Source: Dryomyza anilis (lineage: Eukaryota; Arthropoda; Insecta; Diptera; Dryomyzidae). From it: a DNA stretch of 64,000 nucleotides. Within the stretch, counting starts at the first letter, position 1; the number at the start of each line of letters is the position of its first letter. The stretch is from NCBI GenBank assembly GCA_951804985.1, contig OX638131.1, positions 102,444,464-102,508,463 of the forward strand, given 5' to 3'. Shown here piece after piece: positions 50,326 through 61,774 of this stretch. The position numbers were made by a program, and so were the translations under genes. The notes under the pieces were generated by a model. That model had not been told where the DNA came from and did not search any database. It saw nothing but the letters and a program-made list of their open reading frames with translations.

Positions 50326-51955
50326 TTTATATTTTTTTAAATATTTCTGCATATTATATTATTTTTACAATTATTCAGTGAACTGTAATGCTGCTCTTGG
50401 TGCAGCCAGTAGTCGACACAATGTCGCTAAATAAAAATGGAGCCTCTTTCTTCCTCGGGCTGTCACTTGTACCGTGCTTCTGTTGCGTATGACTGCCTCA
50501 GTGTACGTGTGCTTTACCCATCAGCATAAACTGGCAACCATTTATTAACCTTTTTTCATTTCAAGCACATTTGTTTAAGTTTTTTATTATTAACTTTTTT
50601 TATTATTTTTAAAATTTTTATATTTTTTCATATATTTTTTGTACAGTTTTTTTTTTATAATTTTTTTGTATGTTTTTATTTTATTTTTTTCCATAATTTT
50701 TTCTCATATAAGCACAACGACGACGATGTTGCTTCCGATGACTGCGATTACGTTGAGTAATGCGCAACGGAATCGTTGCTCAAAAATTTATTAAGTGTAC
50801 AAAGCAGACACTGAGCAAAATCGAAATTTAATTAATTTGAATTAAATATGAATTTTTAAAAAAATTTACACTTTTTTTGTCAAAATCTGAATATTACTAT
50901 ATTATATCCGAATCTTTAGTATAAGTCTGAGTTTTTAGTAAAAATCTGATTTTTTGTTATTACAAATCTGATTTTTGTTTAATAAAAATCTGAATATTAG
51001 TAAAAATCTTAATTTTAATAAGAAACTGAATTTTTATTAAAAGAAATTTGAATTTTTAGTAAATAAAATTTTTAAATTTTTAATAAAAAATTAGGCATTT
51101 TTAGAAAAAAAAACTGTAATAATATTGTAATTGATTGATCATAATTAATTTTATGTTCCAAACATTTTTAAAAAGTTTCAAATATAACCAAAGTTAGGAA
51201 TTCACAATTTAACTGACCCCAAACAGGTAACAGGCAGGTAATTAAAATAGTAAATAATAAAAACTTAAATATAATTGAGAACTGGCTACCACAAATGTAC
51301 GAATGTCAGGGACATTAGTGACTTATTTATGAATAACCCAAATAACTCGTAAAAATATTTACTGTGTACACATTTTCAGACACTCAATAAATATTTCGAC
51401 TCCAACACGAGTCGACACAAAATGCAAACATTAAAAGCCCATTACTTCTGAATGCTTTATTTATTTGACATTTTCCACTTTACTTTTGTCACTTTTTTGC
51501 GGGTTTCAATTTTAGTTTTTTTTTTTAAATATTTTTTGTAACTATTTTTTTTAATACTTTTGCAAAAATCTCCGGAGCCAAGCATATGAATGAAAAAAAA
51601 AAAACAAAATATGTTCACGCATAACAAAACTAAAAGGCATATGCGCCACTGCATATGCAATGCACATTTTTTGTATTCGATTCATCGTTGTGAGAAATTG
51701 GCAACATTTGCATGTTGTGCACCGCCTGGCGGTGTTGCTAAGGTAGCTATGGCGGTTTATTTTGGCATTTTGATTTTTAACATACTTCAATGCGGTGAAA
51801 TCGGCATAGTGCATATTAATTGCAAATGCGCCTGAAACCATGCATGAAAGTCGTTGCACCAGCGTTTTTTTTTTTAGGTTTTTTGTGGTATTTTTTGCAC
51901 TATGCATATTTCCTATGTCATTTTCTGACAAATGAATATATATTTTTGTATTATA
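50326..51955. other. Unique AT-rich segment with a decayed 19-bp-like tract at 50820-51090
   Basis: The tract has CTGAATTTTTAGTAAAAAT words at about 19-bp spacing and resembles the 19-bp family without the GTGA core. The stretch 51590-51840 is more balanced (overlapping open frames on both strands, no domain). No gene called. Confidence 0.45.
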
Positions 51956-52325
51956 TTTTTATTTATTGTATAAATTGTATACATTTTCAATGAAAATTTA
52001 TATTTTTAATGAAAAATTTAATTTTTGATATTTTTATTTAATTTTTAATGAAAAACTGAATTCTTTTTGAAAAACTACATTGAATTTTTAGTGAAATTGT
52101 ATTTTTTTTTTTTTTTGAAAAATTTGGTTTTAGTGAAAATTTGATTTTTTAGTGAACATTTTAATACATAGTGAGTAATATTATTTTTAATGATATATTG
52201 AATTTTTAATGAAAAAATTTAAAAATTAAATTTTTAGTGAATTTAAATTTTTCACAAAAACTCAATTTTTGATTTAAAATTCAATTTTTCATTTAAAATT
52301 AAATTATTCACAAAATATTTTTTTT
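51956..52325. repeat. 19-bp array F, short and degenerate, with an orientation switch near 52245
   Basis: Complement-orientation units (TTTTTAATGAAAAATTNAA) give way at about 52240-52255, where TTTTTAGTGAATTTAAATTT meets TTCAC, to forward units (CAATTTTTCATTTAAAATT). It is a small inverted junction like those at the edges of arrays B and G. Confidence 0.75.
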
Positions 52326-53009
52326 TTCTAAAACATTTTATGGTCCATTCAAAAGTTAATGCCTCATACATAGTTTTGTTTTCTGAACATATTATTTATA
52401 CATATTAGATGTAAGTAATGTCTGCCCATTAATTGACGTCAGTCAAGTAAAACCAGTCAACTCAGTCAGTCAATTTAAGAGCCTCCTGCACCAAATTTGT
52501 ACTCTGTGGGAAATGTGCTTTTTATGCGCTCCATTGGGAAATTAAAGTAAGAGTCCTTTTTCACCACTCTTTTGCACACTTGAAATTTTTGCTTAAATAA
52601 TACCAAGAAAAAAAAGAAAAGAAAATAATAAAGTAACTCTTAGTATAAAATAAACTTGCTAACGTACCGTGGCTCATTACGTATTTATGATAAAGTCAGT
52701 TAACATATCTACATAATGTGTAGCTGAATGTGTGAATATGTTTCTTACCTAAAGGAAATGACACTCGTGTGAAGATATTACGTTTTATATGTATTTACAA
52801 CCTGTGTGTTTTTCTGTCGTCTGTAAGGTTTGAGCATCATGAACCCAGTAGACAAAATTTTTGACTATAATTGTAAATTTTTTATAATATTTAATACATA
52901 AATAATATGTTTTAAAATATGCTGATAGATTGCATATGGCATATATAAAACGTTATGATCACAGCACAATTATATTATGAATTAAATTTGTTTTTGTTTT
53001 ATAGTTATT
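52326..53009. other. Unique AT-rich segment, no gene seen
   Basis: It has repeated CAGTCAA words at 52436-52478. Nothing else is recognisable. Confidence 0.4.
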
Positions 53010-54325
53010 TTTAAGATGTCTTGTAGTAGATCTATATTTTTCTTAAAGTTGTCTAATAGTTGTCCTAAAGTTTTCTTATAGTTTTCCTATAGTTGTCCAA
53101 TAGTTGTCCTATAGTTGTCCTATAGTTGTCCTATAGTTGTTCTATAGTTGTCCTATAGTTGTCCTATAGTTGTCCTATAGTTGCCTGATTGTTGTCTGAT
53201 AGCTGTCCTCTAGTTAACCCATATTTGCCTCAAAGTTGTCTTATAGTTGTCCTAAAGTTATCTTATAGTTTTCCTATAGTTGTCCAATAGTTATCCTAGA
53301 GTTGTCCAATATTGTCCTATAGTTGTCCTATAGTTGCCAGATTGTTGTCTGATAGCTGTCCTTTAATTGACCCCTATTTGCCTCAAAGTTGTGTTATAGT
53401 TGTCCTATAGTTATCTGATAGTTGTTGTATAGTTAGCTTATCCTAATCCTTGTCCTATAGTTCTTCAATAATTAGCTTATATATAGTTGTCCTATAGTTT
53501 TTTTTTTTTTTATAGATGTCTTGTAGTTGTCCTATAGGTGTCTGATAGTTGTCTGACAGTTGTCCTATAGTTGACCCATAATTTCCCCAAAGTTGTCTTA
53601 TACACTCAGAAAAAATATTATAAAATTAGCTATTGAAATTAGTAAATAGGATAAATTATTATGTTAATAGGAAAATCCCATTAAATACTATAAAACACTA
53701 TTAAATTGTTTTTGTGTTTAATTGAAAATATTAATTTTTTGTACACTATTGAATCAATAACAGTGCTATTGAACAATTTTAATAGGATTTTTTCTCAGTG
53801 TAGTTGCATATAGTTGTCCTATAGTTGGCAGATAGTTGTCCTATAGTTGTCTGATAGTTGCCATATACGTATTCTATACTTGTCCTATAGTTGTCCTATA
53901 GTTGTTCTATAGTTGTTCTATAGTTGTCTGATAGTTGTCATATAGTTGTCCCATACTTGACCTATAGTTGTTCTATACTTGTCATATAGTTGTCCTACTG
54001 TCGGCTTATAGTTGACCTATAAATGTAATTTAATTTTCTTATAGTTGTCTTATGCTTGTTTTTAAGTTGTCTTGTAGTGGTTTTATATTTATTTATAGTT
54101 GTCTTATAGGTGTCGTTAAGTTAGCTGTTAGTTGTGTTCTAGTGATCCTTAAGTTGTCCTATAGTTTTTTCTTATAATTATGTTATAGTTGTCTTTTGTT
54201 GTCCTATAGTCATCTGATAGTTGTCTTCTGGTTGTCTTTTAATTATCCTATAGTTGTTTGTAAGTTGTATGACAATTGTCTTATAGTTGTCTTAAAATTA
54301 TTATACAGTTGTCTTACAGTTGGCC
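53010..54325. repeat. 11-bp array (CCTATAGTTGT)n, degenerate, about 100 copies, split by a MITE
   Basis: The cleanest part is 53095-53180. Variants include CTGATAGTTGT, CAATAGTTGTC and CTTATAGTTGT. Longer series recur: TTGCC(T/A)GATTGTTGTCTGATA at about 53181 and 53326 (about 145 bp apart) point to a higher-order unit. The array is interrupted at 53603-53800 by a MITE. Confidence 0.9.
53603..53800. mobile_element. 198-bp MITE, TA target duplication, CACTNAGAAAAAAT ends
   Basis: The left end CACTCAGAAAAAAT and the right end ATTTTTTCTCAGTG are inverted repeats with one mismatch over 14 bp. TA flanks both ends (53601-53602 and 53801-53802). Removing the element and one TA restores GTCTTATAGTTGCATAG, a normal stretch of the host 11-bp array. 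The TA duplication fits a Tc1/mariner-mobilised MITE. The interior is AT-rich and non-coding. Confidence 0.9.
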
Positions 54326-56104
54326 TTGTTGTATAAAAGATGTATAGAACAATTTGATGTGATTTGATACTAGATGAATATGATAATATATTAATAATAA
54401 TATTATGCTTTAGTGATATCTGAAAGGAGCACACAGAAATAGCATCAGGTTGGATAACAATTTTGCGTGCAATAAACAAATTTATTCGATTGAAACCAGA
54501 AAATAACGATTGAAGATTTCAGTTGCCAGTGCAAATAAAATATCATAAACACATACCAAATTGTAAAAAAAATAATTGAAATTCGTTGTAGTTGATATTC
54601 AAAAATTTTGTGAGATCCGCTTTTTATACAATAAATTTATTTTTGTGCCCTGAGATAAATTGTTTTCTGACATAAGAATGGTACAATAAAAAATGTAGCT
54701 CTAATAACCAACTATTTTGTTAACAGAAAACTTTACATACACCTAACCATATTTGGTGGGCACTTTATGATTCAACGTATACACACTTCAAAATATTCTA
54801 AATTTGTTTGTAATTGGATGTAGTCCAAACAGTATTGAATTTAAAAGCCGACTTAACAGTTGGGAGAACCGAATAAGTTGGGTTGTGCAATAAGTTGGGT
54901 TGTGCAATAAATTTTGTGTGTGTAATTGTTCTATTTTAAATTAAAAATAAAAAAAAATATCTGTATTAATTTTCAATTATATATGATTTTGGCAATATAG
55001 ATTTCAAAAATATTATATCATTCTTTACAATAATTTAAATAATAAAAAAAATACTTTTTATAGAAAAATAATTCCACAAAACTCTTCCATCTATATATTA
55101 CGACATGTCTGAATGACTTTGTTGATGTCTTATTTCAAGTTCTAAGGACGACTACTTCATAACATATGCACCAAATATAGGTTTGTTCTGTACGGTGTCT
55201 ATGTCGTGTGTGTTGTTGTGTGTATCCTTGTTGGCAACAGGATCAAAATTGTTATCTTCAGTCTGGGATTGCATACTAATAAATAATTAAATAGACGCGG
55301 GAAAAACAAACTCAAACTCATTGCAGCAGTACAAAATATGGTGCAGGACATTTTCAGCAGGACGAAGTGGAAGAGATAAAGAAGACGTTCAAGCAGAAGA
55401 CGAAGAAGATGAAGAAATTGCAGAAGAGAACGAAGAAGCAACAGCAGGACTATAGTTAATTTATTATTGAGACTAATAGCCGGGCAGAGTGTGAGACATG
55501 CAAGATAAATGCCGAAGAAGATGAGATTATAAGGATGACAAGATGTGTGTTTTACGTCTTTGAGTGGAGGGGGAGGAGGAAGATGAAAAGAAGTAAAACG
55601 GATGAAGCAGTAGATACAGGTGAATGAAAAGGGAAAAACCCAGGGGGACTTGGTATAACTGAAGTTGCCGTTGGATTGCAGTCAGCAATGATGGAGCTAG
55701 AAGTGGGAGAGACCATTTTATGTCAGGTAGATATAAATGAGCAACAGAAGATGTTGCTAGTGCTGCTAAAACAACACAAACTGAAGGACACAACGCAGTA
55801 CTATACGTTTATGTTGCTGGTGGATGCCAGGTGGAAAATACAAAATTTCTTCGGGCTGGAGATATGTGTGTTTCTTAGAACCTAACGATATGTAATAAGT
55901 TGTCGGTTTGCATGAACTTTAGTTGATAATGACAAACTCCCGGTCATGCGCTGATTATGTATGCTACGTACCAAAGTAGTTGACAAATGCAAGTGACATT
56001 AATTAAGGGGTCCTGAGTAGTGGGTCTTGAGCATGTGAGCATTTTAATATTCACTTGAGACTAATGAGAAGATTTAAAGGAGGCTTAAAGAATACAAATT
56101 TAAA
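54326..56104. other. Unique segment, no gene recognised; purine-rich stretch 55340-55460
   Basis: AATAAGTTGGGTTGTGC is directly repeated at about 54873-54907. At 55340-55460 the plus strand is a GAAGAAGA-rich tract that reads as a Lys/Glu/Gln-rich peptide, with no upstream ATG in the open stretch. I take it as low-complexity DNA. Other short open frames (55527-55885) show no domain. Confidence 0.45.
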
Positions 56105-57790
56105 ATTATTTATTTAAAAATATTATATTAAAATTTTATATTTCACTAAAATTTAATTATTTTACGGAAATTGTATCATAGAATTATAGATTTCATTGAA
56201 AATTAAATTTTTCACTTAAAATAAAATTGTGAATTACAAATTAAAATGTTCACTAAAAAGTGCAAAATTTAATTCATAGTAAAAAATTAAATTTTTAGTG
56301 ATATGTTGAATTTATCGTTTAAATTGAATTCTTAGTGAAAAATTTAATGTTTACTGAATAATTCGCTGTGAATAATTAAATTAATAGTGAAATGTTAATT
56401 TTTTATTGAAAAACTGAATTTTCAGTGAACATTTGAATTTTTAGTGAAAATTTGAATTTTTAGTGAAAATTTGAATTTTTAGTGAAAAATTGAATTTATA
56501 GTAAAAAATTGAATTATCAGTGAAAATTTGAATTTTTAGTGAAAATTGAACTTTTAGTGAAAAATTGAAGTTTTAGTGAAAAAATTGATTTTTTAGTGAA
56601 TAATTTAATTTTAAAGTGAAAATTTTAATTTATAGTGAAAAATTGAATTTTTTGTGAAAAATTGAATTTTGAGTGAAAATTTGAATTTTGAGTGAAAAAT
56701 TGAATTTTGAGTGAAAACTTGAATTTTTATTGAAAAATTTTTAGTGAATAATTAAATTTTTAGTGCAAAATTAAATTTTTAGTGAAAATTTGAATTTTTA
56801 GTGAAAAATTGAATCTTTAGTCAAAAATTGAATTTTTAGTAAAAAATTGAATTTTTAGTGAAAAATTGAATTTCTAGTGAAAAATTGAATTTTAAGTGAA
56901 AATTTGAATTTTAAGTGAAAAATTGAATTTTCAGAAAAATTGAATTTTGAGTGAAAATTTGAATTTTGAGTGAAAAATTGAATTTTGAGTGAAAACTTGA
57001 ATTTGTATTGAAAAATTGAATTTTTAGTGAATAATTAAATTTTTAGTGCAAAATTAAATTTTTTAGTGAAAATTTGAATTTTTAGTGAAAAATTGAATCT
57101 TTAGTCAAAAATTGAATTTTTAGTAAAAAATTGAATTTTTAGTGAAAAATTGAATTTATAGTAAAAAATTGAATCTTTAGTCAAAAATTGAATTTTTAGT
57201 GAAAAATTTAACTTTTAGTGAAAAATTGATTTTTTAGTGAATAATTTAATTTTAAAGTGAAAATTTTAATTTATAGTGAAAAATTCAATTTTTTGTGAAA
57301 AATTGAATTTTTTGTGAAAAATTGAATTTTTAGTGCAAAATTGAATTTTTAGTGAAAAATTGAATTTTGAGTGCAAAATTGAATTTAGAGTGAAAATTTG
57401 AATTTAGTGTGAAAACTTGCATTTTTATTGAAAAATTGAATTTTTAGTGAATAATTAAATTTTTAGTGCAAAATTAAATTTTTAGTGCAAAATTAATTTT
57501 TTAGTGAAAAATTGAATTTTTAGTGAAAAATTGAATTTTTAGTGTAAATTTGAATTTTTAGGGGAAAATTGAATTTTTAGTGAACATTTTATTTTTTTAG
57601 TTAAAATTTGAATTTTAAATGAACATTTTTTTTTTTTTTGAAGAACTTAATTTTTAGTAAAAATTGAAATTGTAGTGAATTTGAATTGAATTTGTCTGAA
57701 GAATGGAATTTTTTTACTGTAAAATTGAAAAATTGAATATGATTTTAAATCGAAAATTGTTTTTTTTTTTTGATAATTGAATTTTTAATA
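56105..57790 (-). repeat. 19-bp array G, mainly reverse, with inverted left edge and higher-order repeat
   Basis: 56105-56260 holds forward units (TTTTTCACTTAAAATAAAA type). From about 56265 the units are in complement orientation (TTTTTAGTGAAAAATTGAA) to 57700. A marked series, GAGTGAAAACTTGAATTTNTATTG then TGAATAATTAAATTTTTAGTGCAAAATT, starts at 56709, 56986 and 57407, so large blocks were duplicated in tandem. Confidence 0.9.
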
Positions 57791-59899
57791 TAAAATACAC
57801 AATTTTCGTAAACGGTTTCTTAAATTGAAAATGCTTATAACAACAGATTTGTGTCTCAGAAAGAAAACCTCTTATATCTGTGGGGATTTAAAAAGTTTTT
57901 AATGTTATTAACACCTGACAAATGCGTATTTCTCCCGACAAATGTGCCATATTGACCCAATGCTGTACTATGTACCCCATAGGAATTTAAATAATTCAAG
58001 ACCAAAATCATCTTAATGTATGCTTCATGGTTCAACATGTTCTTCAGAAACACTGTTTTCCGAAAAGTATAAAGTCTTTAATGTACTTAAATTACTCTTC
58101 ACTGTTTTGGGTTAGTCTATGCATTTTTAATGTCTCCATGTGTGGTGAGTGCTGGGTTTAATTTTCGTTTGGCTTCTGCTACGTGTGAATGAGTTTTTGT
58201 GTGGCATCCCCAGAGATTCTATTAACGCCACAAAGTTTAATGAGACTTTTAATATGCAATTAAAGTCATATGTTAGAGTTGAATTTAAGGTTAAGAGGCT
58301 CCTTTGAACAGTGGAAGTTTTGTGATTGCAACAGCTGTTGTGGTAAGCATAATTTTACTAAAACATAAATTTAAAATTATAGTTTTCTGTAATTTTTAAA
58401 AAATTAAATTTATTTAATTAATATTAATACAAACTCTTTGTCTAGAGAACAAATTATGCGTAGTCCGAGTTCAAAAACAGTTTTAAAGATAATTTGAAAC
58501 GAATTTCAGATTGAGTTTTTACTAAGAGCAACATTATTTTTAGAAATTAAAATTTTGACTATAAATAAAGTTTTTTCTATAAATCGAATTATAGAAAAAA
58601 AAAACGAAAATTTTTAATAAAATTCGAAATTTGTACTTCAAATTGAAATTTTTACTCCTAAATGAATTTTTACTAATTTTATTTAAAAATTTTCAATAAT
58701 TTAAAATCATCAATTTTCTGAATTTCAAATTTGGTTTTAGGGTTATACGCCATCGCGTGTTTTTAAGGCAGTATTTTAGTCTTGCCATTCCTAGTTTAAA
58801 GTGAGCGTAATTAAACACGCTAAGAAAAATCAGCGTGCAGGCAACATATTAATGTTTGCAGTCATAAATTGCCCGACTTTAATTGGCTGTTACTTCTTAA
58901 TCAAAATGTTAAAACTTATTTTGGTATTCATTTTATAACTTATGGCTATATATTATAAATATATTTATTTGAAAAGTCCAGAAATTCAAAAAATATTGTA
59001 GCAAACATAATATGTTGCCTGCCAACGACGTTACATCTAAAACGAGGTTATGTTTAAATCGGGAATCTCTCAATGTTTCTTGCTATATGTTTATTTAATA
59101 AAATACATCTAAATACAGCTATATATAACATTTTTAACTCTTTTCATTATTTTAACTCTTTTCCATATGCCGAACAAAAGAACTTTAAGAAAATTGCAAA
59201 AATCATTCAAATGGCAAAATGTTTGTCGAAAGCACTTTTAACTCCCTACAAACGATTCTGTCTACCCAGGGTTACCCTGCCCCCTAGCAAGGTGGCAGCA
59301 ACTACAATAAGAGGCAATGTTTTCCTTCATCGTCATTGAAACAAAAGCAGTGGCGAAAGCGACAGCAGCAGCATTTTATTGAAATGCGTTGAAGCGCACC
59401 AAGTTTGGCAGCACTGAATGTTGTTTCTGTCTGGAAAAGAGTAGCAGCAACATTCAACTCGGCACTCATTGAATGGCGTCCACTGATTTTGTTGCCTTTT
59501 CTAACAATTTTAGTTTTTGTTTTGTTTTTCGTTCACTCTTTGTTTTTATTTGAACGCTTTTCTTAGCATTTTCTTCAATTTGAAAATCAATAAGACGATA
59601 AGTTGATTCCCATGAAGCTGCTGTTCGAGAATCACACACAACTTTGAATGACTTCAACTCGTTGGAATCTTTTGGGGAAGAACAACAACAGCGGTAGTTG
59701 GCAACCTTGGCTGCAGCTGACGCCATTGAAATTGAAACCAACTCAATTAGGTTGAACGAGGCAGGCAGGCCATAGGGTAAACGAACTTTTTCAATAAAAA
59801 ACAATTTTATATTAAAACATAAATAAATTTCTATTTCACCTTGTGTAATTTCCTTTATATTCCATATATAAATCAAATATTTAACTATAAATCTAAATT
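57791..59899. other. Unique segment, no gene recognised; inverted repeat at 58837-59022
   Basis: 58550-58700 has decayed TTTTTACT/AAATTCGAA words like the 19-bp family. The minus-strand frame 59876-59466 (136 codons, Lys-rich C-terminal end) is the longest non-repetitive open frame here, but shows no known domain and no splice or promoter support. Confidence 0.4.
58837..59022. repeat. Inverted repeat with 22-23-bp arms (possible 186-bp MITE)
   Basis: GCAGGCAACATATTAATGTT at 58837 pairs with the end at 59001-59022, which reads GCAAACATAATATGTTGCCT and ends in GC. The arms match except for one extra base. No target duplication is clear, so the element status is uncertain. Confidence 0.6.
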
Positions 59900-60660
59900 A
59901 TAACTAAAAAAAAAAAATAGAATTTTAAATATAAGTCAAAAATTTCACTAAGAATCGAATTTTTTTTTAGTAGAAATCGATATTTTGACTAAAATCGACT
60001 TGTTTAATATGAATTTGATTTGAACAAAAAAAAAAAAACGATATTTTGATTAAAAATCTAAATTTTTATTAAAAACCGAAATTTTTAATAAAGAAGAAAA
60101 TATAAAAAAATAAGGCGTAATCTATTAATCAAATCTTGATTAATCAGAATCCTGATTAATTGATAAATTGATTAATCAGAAACTCTGATTAATCAGAAGA
60201 ATCTGATAAAGAAGAAGTTTGATAAATTTAAAATGAAACCATTTTATTCAACACCATTTAAATATTTTGTCAACCTAAATAATGTGAACATTTATTTTTT
60301 AAATTATTTAAAAATAAAAGGAAGTATTTTTAATGTTCAAAAACCATATAAATCAGGATTTTGATTAATCGGAATTTTTGATAAATTAACTTCTGCAAAG
60401 GGAAATATTTAAAAATACGTAACTTCAATATTTCCCTTCGCATACGTTAATTTATTAGAAATTCTGATTAATCAAAATGCTGTTTATCACGATTTTGATT
60501 AATCAGAATCCTGATTAATTGATTAATCAATGTTCAGATTAATCGATAATCTTGATTAATCAATAAATCAATGTTCAGATTAATCGATAGTCTTGATTAA
60601 TCAATAAATCAATCAATCAGAAATTCATTAATCGAACAATTGATTAATTAATTTGTACTC
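59900..60660. repeat. Decayed AT repeat followed by dense palindromic TGATTAATCA words
   Basis: 59900-60110 has ACTAAAAATCGAA-type words. From 60120 the palindrome TGATTAATCA and half-forms GATTAATC recur over 15 times. A 41-bp unit (CAATGTTCAGATTAATCGAT then CTTGATTAATCAATAAAT) is repeated in tandem at about 60529 and 60570. An imperfect inverted repeat with 49-bp arms lies at 60361-60475. Confidence 0.75.
60361..60475. repeat. Imperfect inverted repeat, 49-bp arms, 17-bp loop
   Basis: The left arm 60361-60409 begins TTGATTAATCGGAATTTTTG and contains AAGGGAAATATT. The right arm 60427-60475 contains AATATTTCCCTT and ends CTGATTAATCAA. The arms agree at most positions (about 40 of 49). It is part of the TGATTAATCA-rich region. 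Confidence 0.8.
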
Positions 60661-61017
60661 AAAATTTACTCAAAATTACAGAAATTTGATATGTTTCTAA
60701 ATATTTATTTATATAATAACCGATATTTTTTTTACTATATGTCGATTTTATTACTAAATATCGAAAATATTTATTAAAATCTATTTTTTTTTGTGCGAAA
60801 ATGTTCAATAATTTTAAATCTATATATATAAAACTCTTGGTCCGTCACACAAGCAAAGAAGATGAAACAAAAAACTCAAATACAAAAAAAAAAAATACAA
60901 AAGCAAAAACACAAAAACAAAAGCAAAAATCAAATACAAAATCAAAAGTAAAAGCACAAAACTTAAGCTATAACTCAAAAACAACAGAAAAATAAAAAAG
61001 TATAGAAAACAAACACA

Positions 61018-61486
61018 AAATAAACCACACTAAAATTCACCACACCAAAATTCACCACACCAAAATTCACCACACTAAAACTCACCACACTAAAATTCAC
61101 CACACTAAAATTTACCAGACTAATTTTCACCACACTAAAATTCACCACACAAAAACTAACCACACTAAATTTCACCACACTAAAACTCACCACACTAAAA
61201 TTCACCACACTAAAACTCACCACACTAAAATTCACCACACTAAAATTCAACACACTAAAACTCACCACACTAAATTTCACCGCACTAAAACTCACCACAC
61301 TAAAATTCACCACATTCAAATTGACCCACATAAACTGACTACACTTAAATTCACCACACTTAAATTCAACACACTAAAACACACAACAATAAAATTCACT
61401 ACACTTAGTCTTACCACATTAAAATTCACCACACTAAAACTCACCACACTAAAACTCACCACGCTAAAACTAACCACACTAAAACT
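61018..61486. repeat. 15-bp minisatellite CACACTAAAATTCAC inside the Helitron (about 31 copies)
   Basis: Units alternate between CACACTAAAATTCAC and CACACTAAAACTCAC with scattered changes. It is the same unit as the array at 4070-4262, more than 56 kb away. The minus-strand frames reading SVVNF/SVVSF are artefacts of the 15-bp period. Confidence 0.93.
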
Positions 61487-61561
61487 TCTACTGGGAAAAA
61501 CTCTACGGGGAAGAATTCTACTTGAAAGAATTCTACTGGGAAGAATTCTACGGGGAAGCAC
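61487..61561. repeat. Second 15-bp minisatellite TCTACNGGGAAGAAT (5 copies)
   Basis: Five units in perfect 15-bp phase at 61487, 61502, 61517, 61532 and 61547: TCTACTGGGAAAAAC, TCTACGGGGAAGAAT, TCTACTTGAAAGAAT, TCTACTGGGAAGAAT, TCTACGGGGAAGCAC. The sequence is unrelated to the preceding unit, yet has the same length. Confidence 0.93.
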
Positions 61562-61774
61562 AGTCTGAGAAAGAATTGTCTATGAGAAAAGTTGTTTTAT
61601 CGGATAATTAGTATGGTTTTGGTTACTACATTTATAAAACCGATAAAAAAAAACGTCCACAGTGAAGCACAGGTCCCTGATATAAATAATAAAAATGTTA
61701 TTTATATTAATAAAATTGCTCAATAACCTTGCATTCAAATAATATTTGCACGAGTCGTGTACGGGTCCAGCTAG

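Larger units (their letters stand above)
60819..61774 (+). mobile_element. Non-autonomous Helitron, 956 bp, carrying minisatellites
   Basis: The 5' end TCTATATATATAAAACTCTT starts with TC directly after an A (60818). The 3' end is CTAG (61771-61774) directly before a T (61775). A short hairpin, GCACG-AGT-CGTGT at 61748-61760, stands 10 nt before the CTAG. TC start, 3' hairpin, CTRR end and insertion between A and T are the four hallmarks of Helitrons, rolling-circle transposons that make no target duplication. No Rep/helicase is encoded, so it depends on an autonomous partner. Inside, in order: an A-rich CAAAAACAC tract (60855-60990), a 15-bp minisatellite (61018-61486), a second 15-bp minisatellite (61487-61561), then about 200 bp of unique DNA. 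Confidence 0.87.

Noticed and set aside
48649..50381. Two open frames of over 560 codons (Phe-Ile-Val and Tyr-Ser-Ile repeats)
   Set aside because: Both are artefacts of the 9-bp unit; two of its three frames have no stop.
55291..55457. Lys/Glu/Gln-rich reading through a GAAG tract
   Set aside because: No start codon upstream in the open stretch and low-complexity DNA.
59466..59876. 136-codon minus-strand open frame, Lys-rich at the C-terminal end
   Set aside because: No known domain, no promoter or splice evidence, and length within chance for this much DNA.
60975..61561. Minus-strand frames reading SVVNF/SVVSF repeats
   Set aside because: They arise from the 15-bp minisatellite whose length is a multiple of three; the same artefact occurs at 4057-4356.
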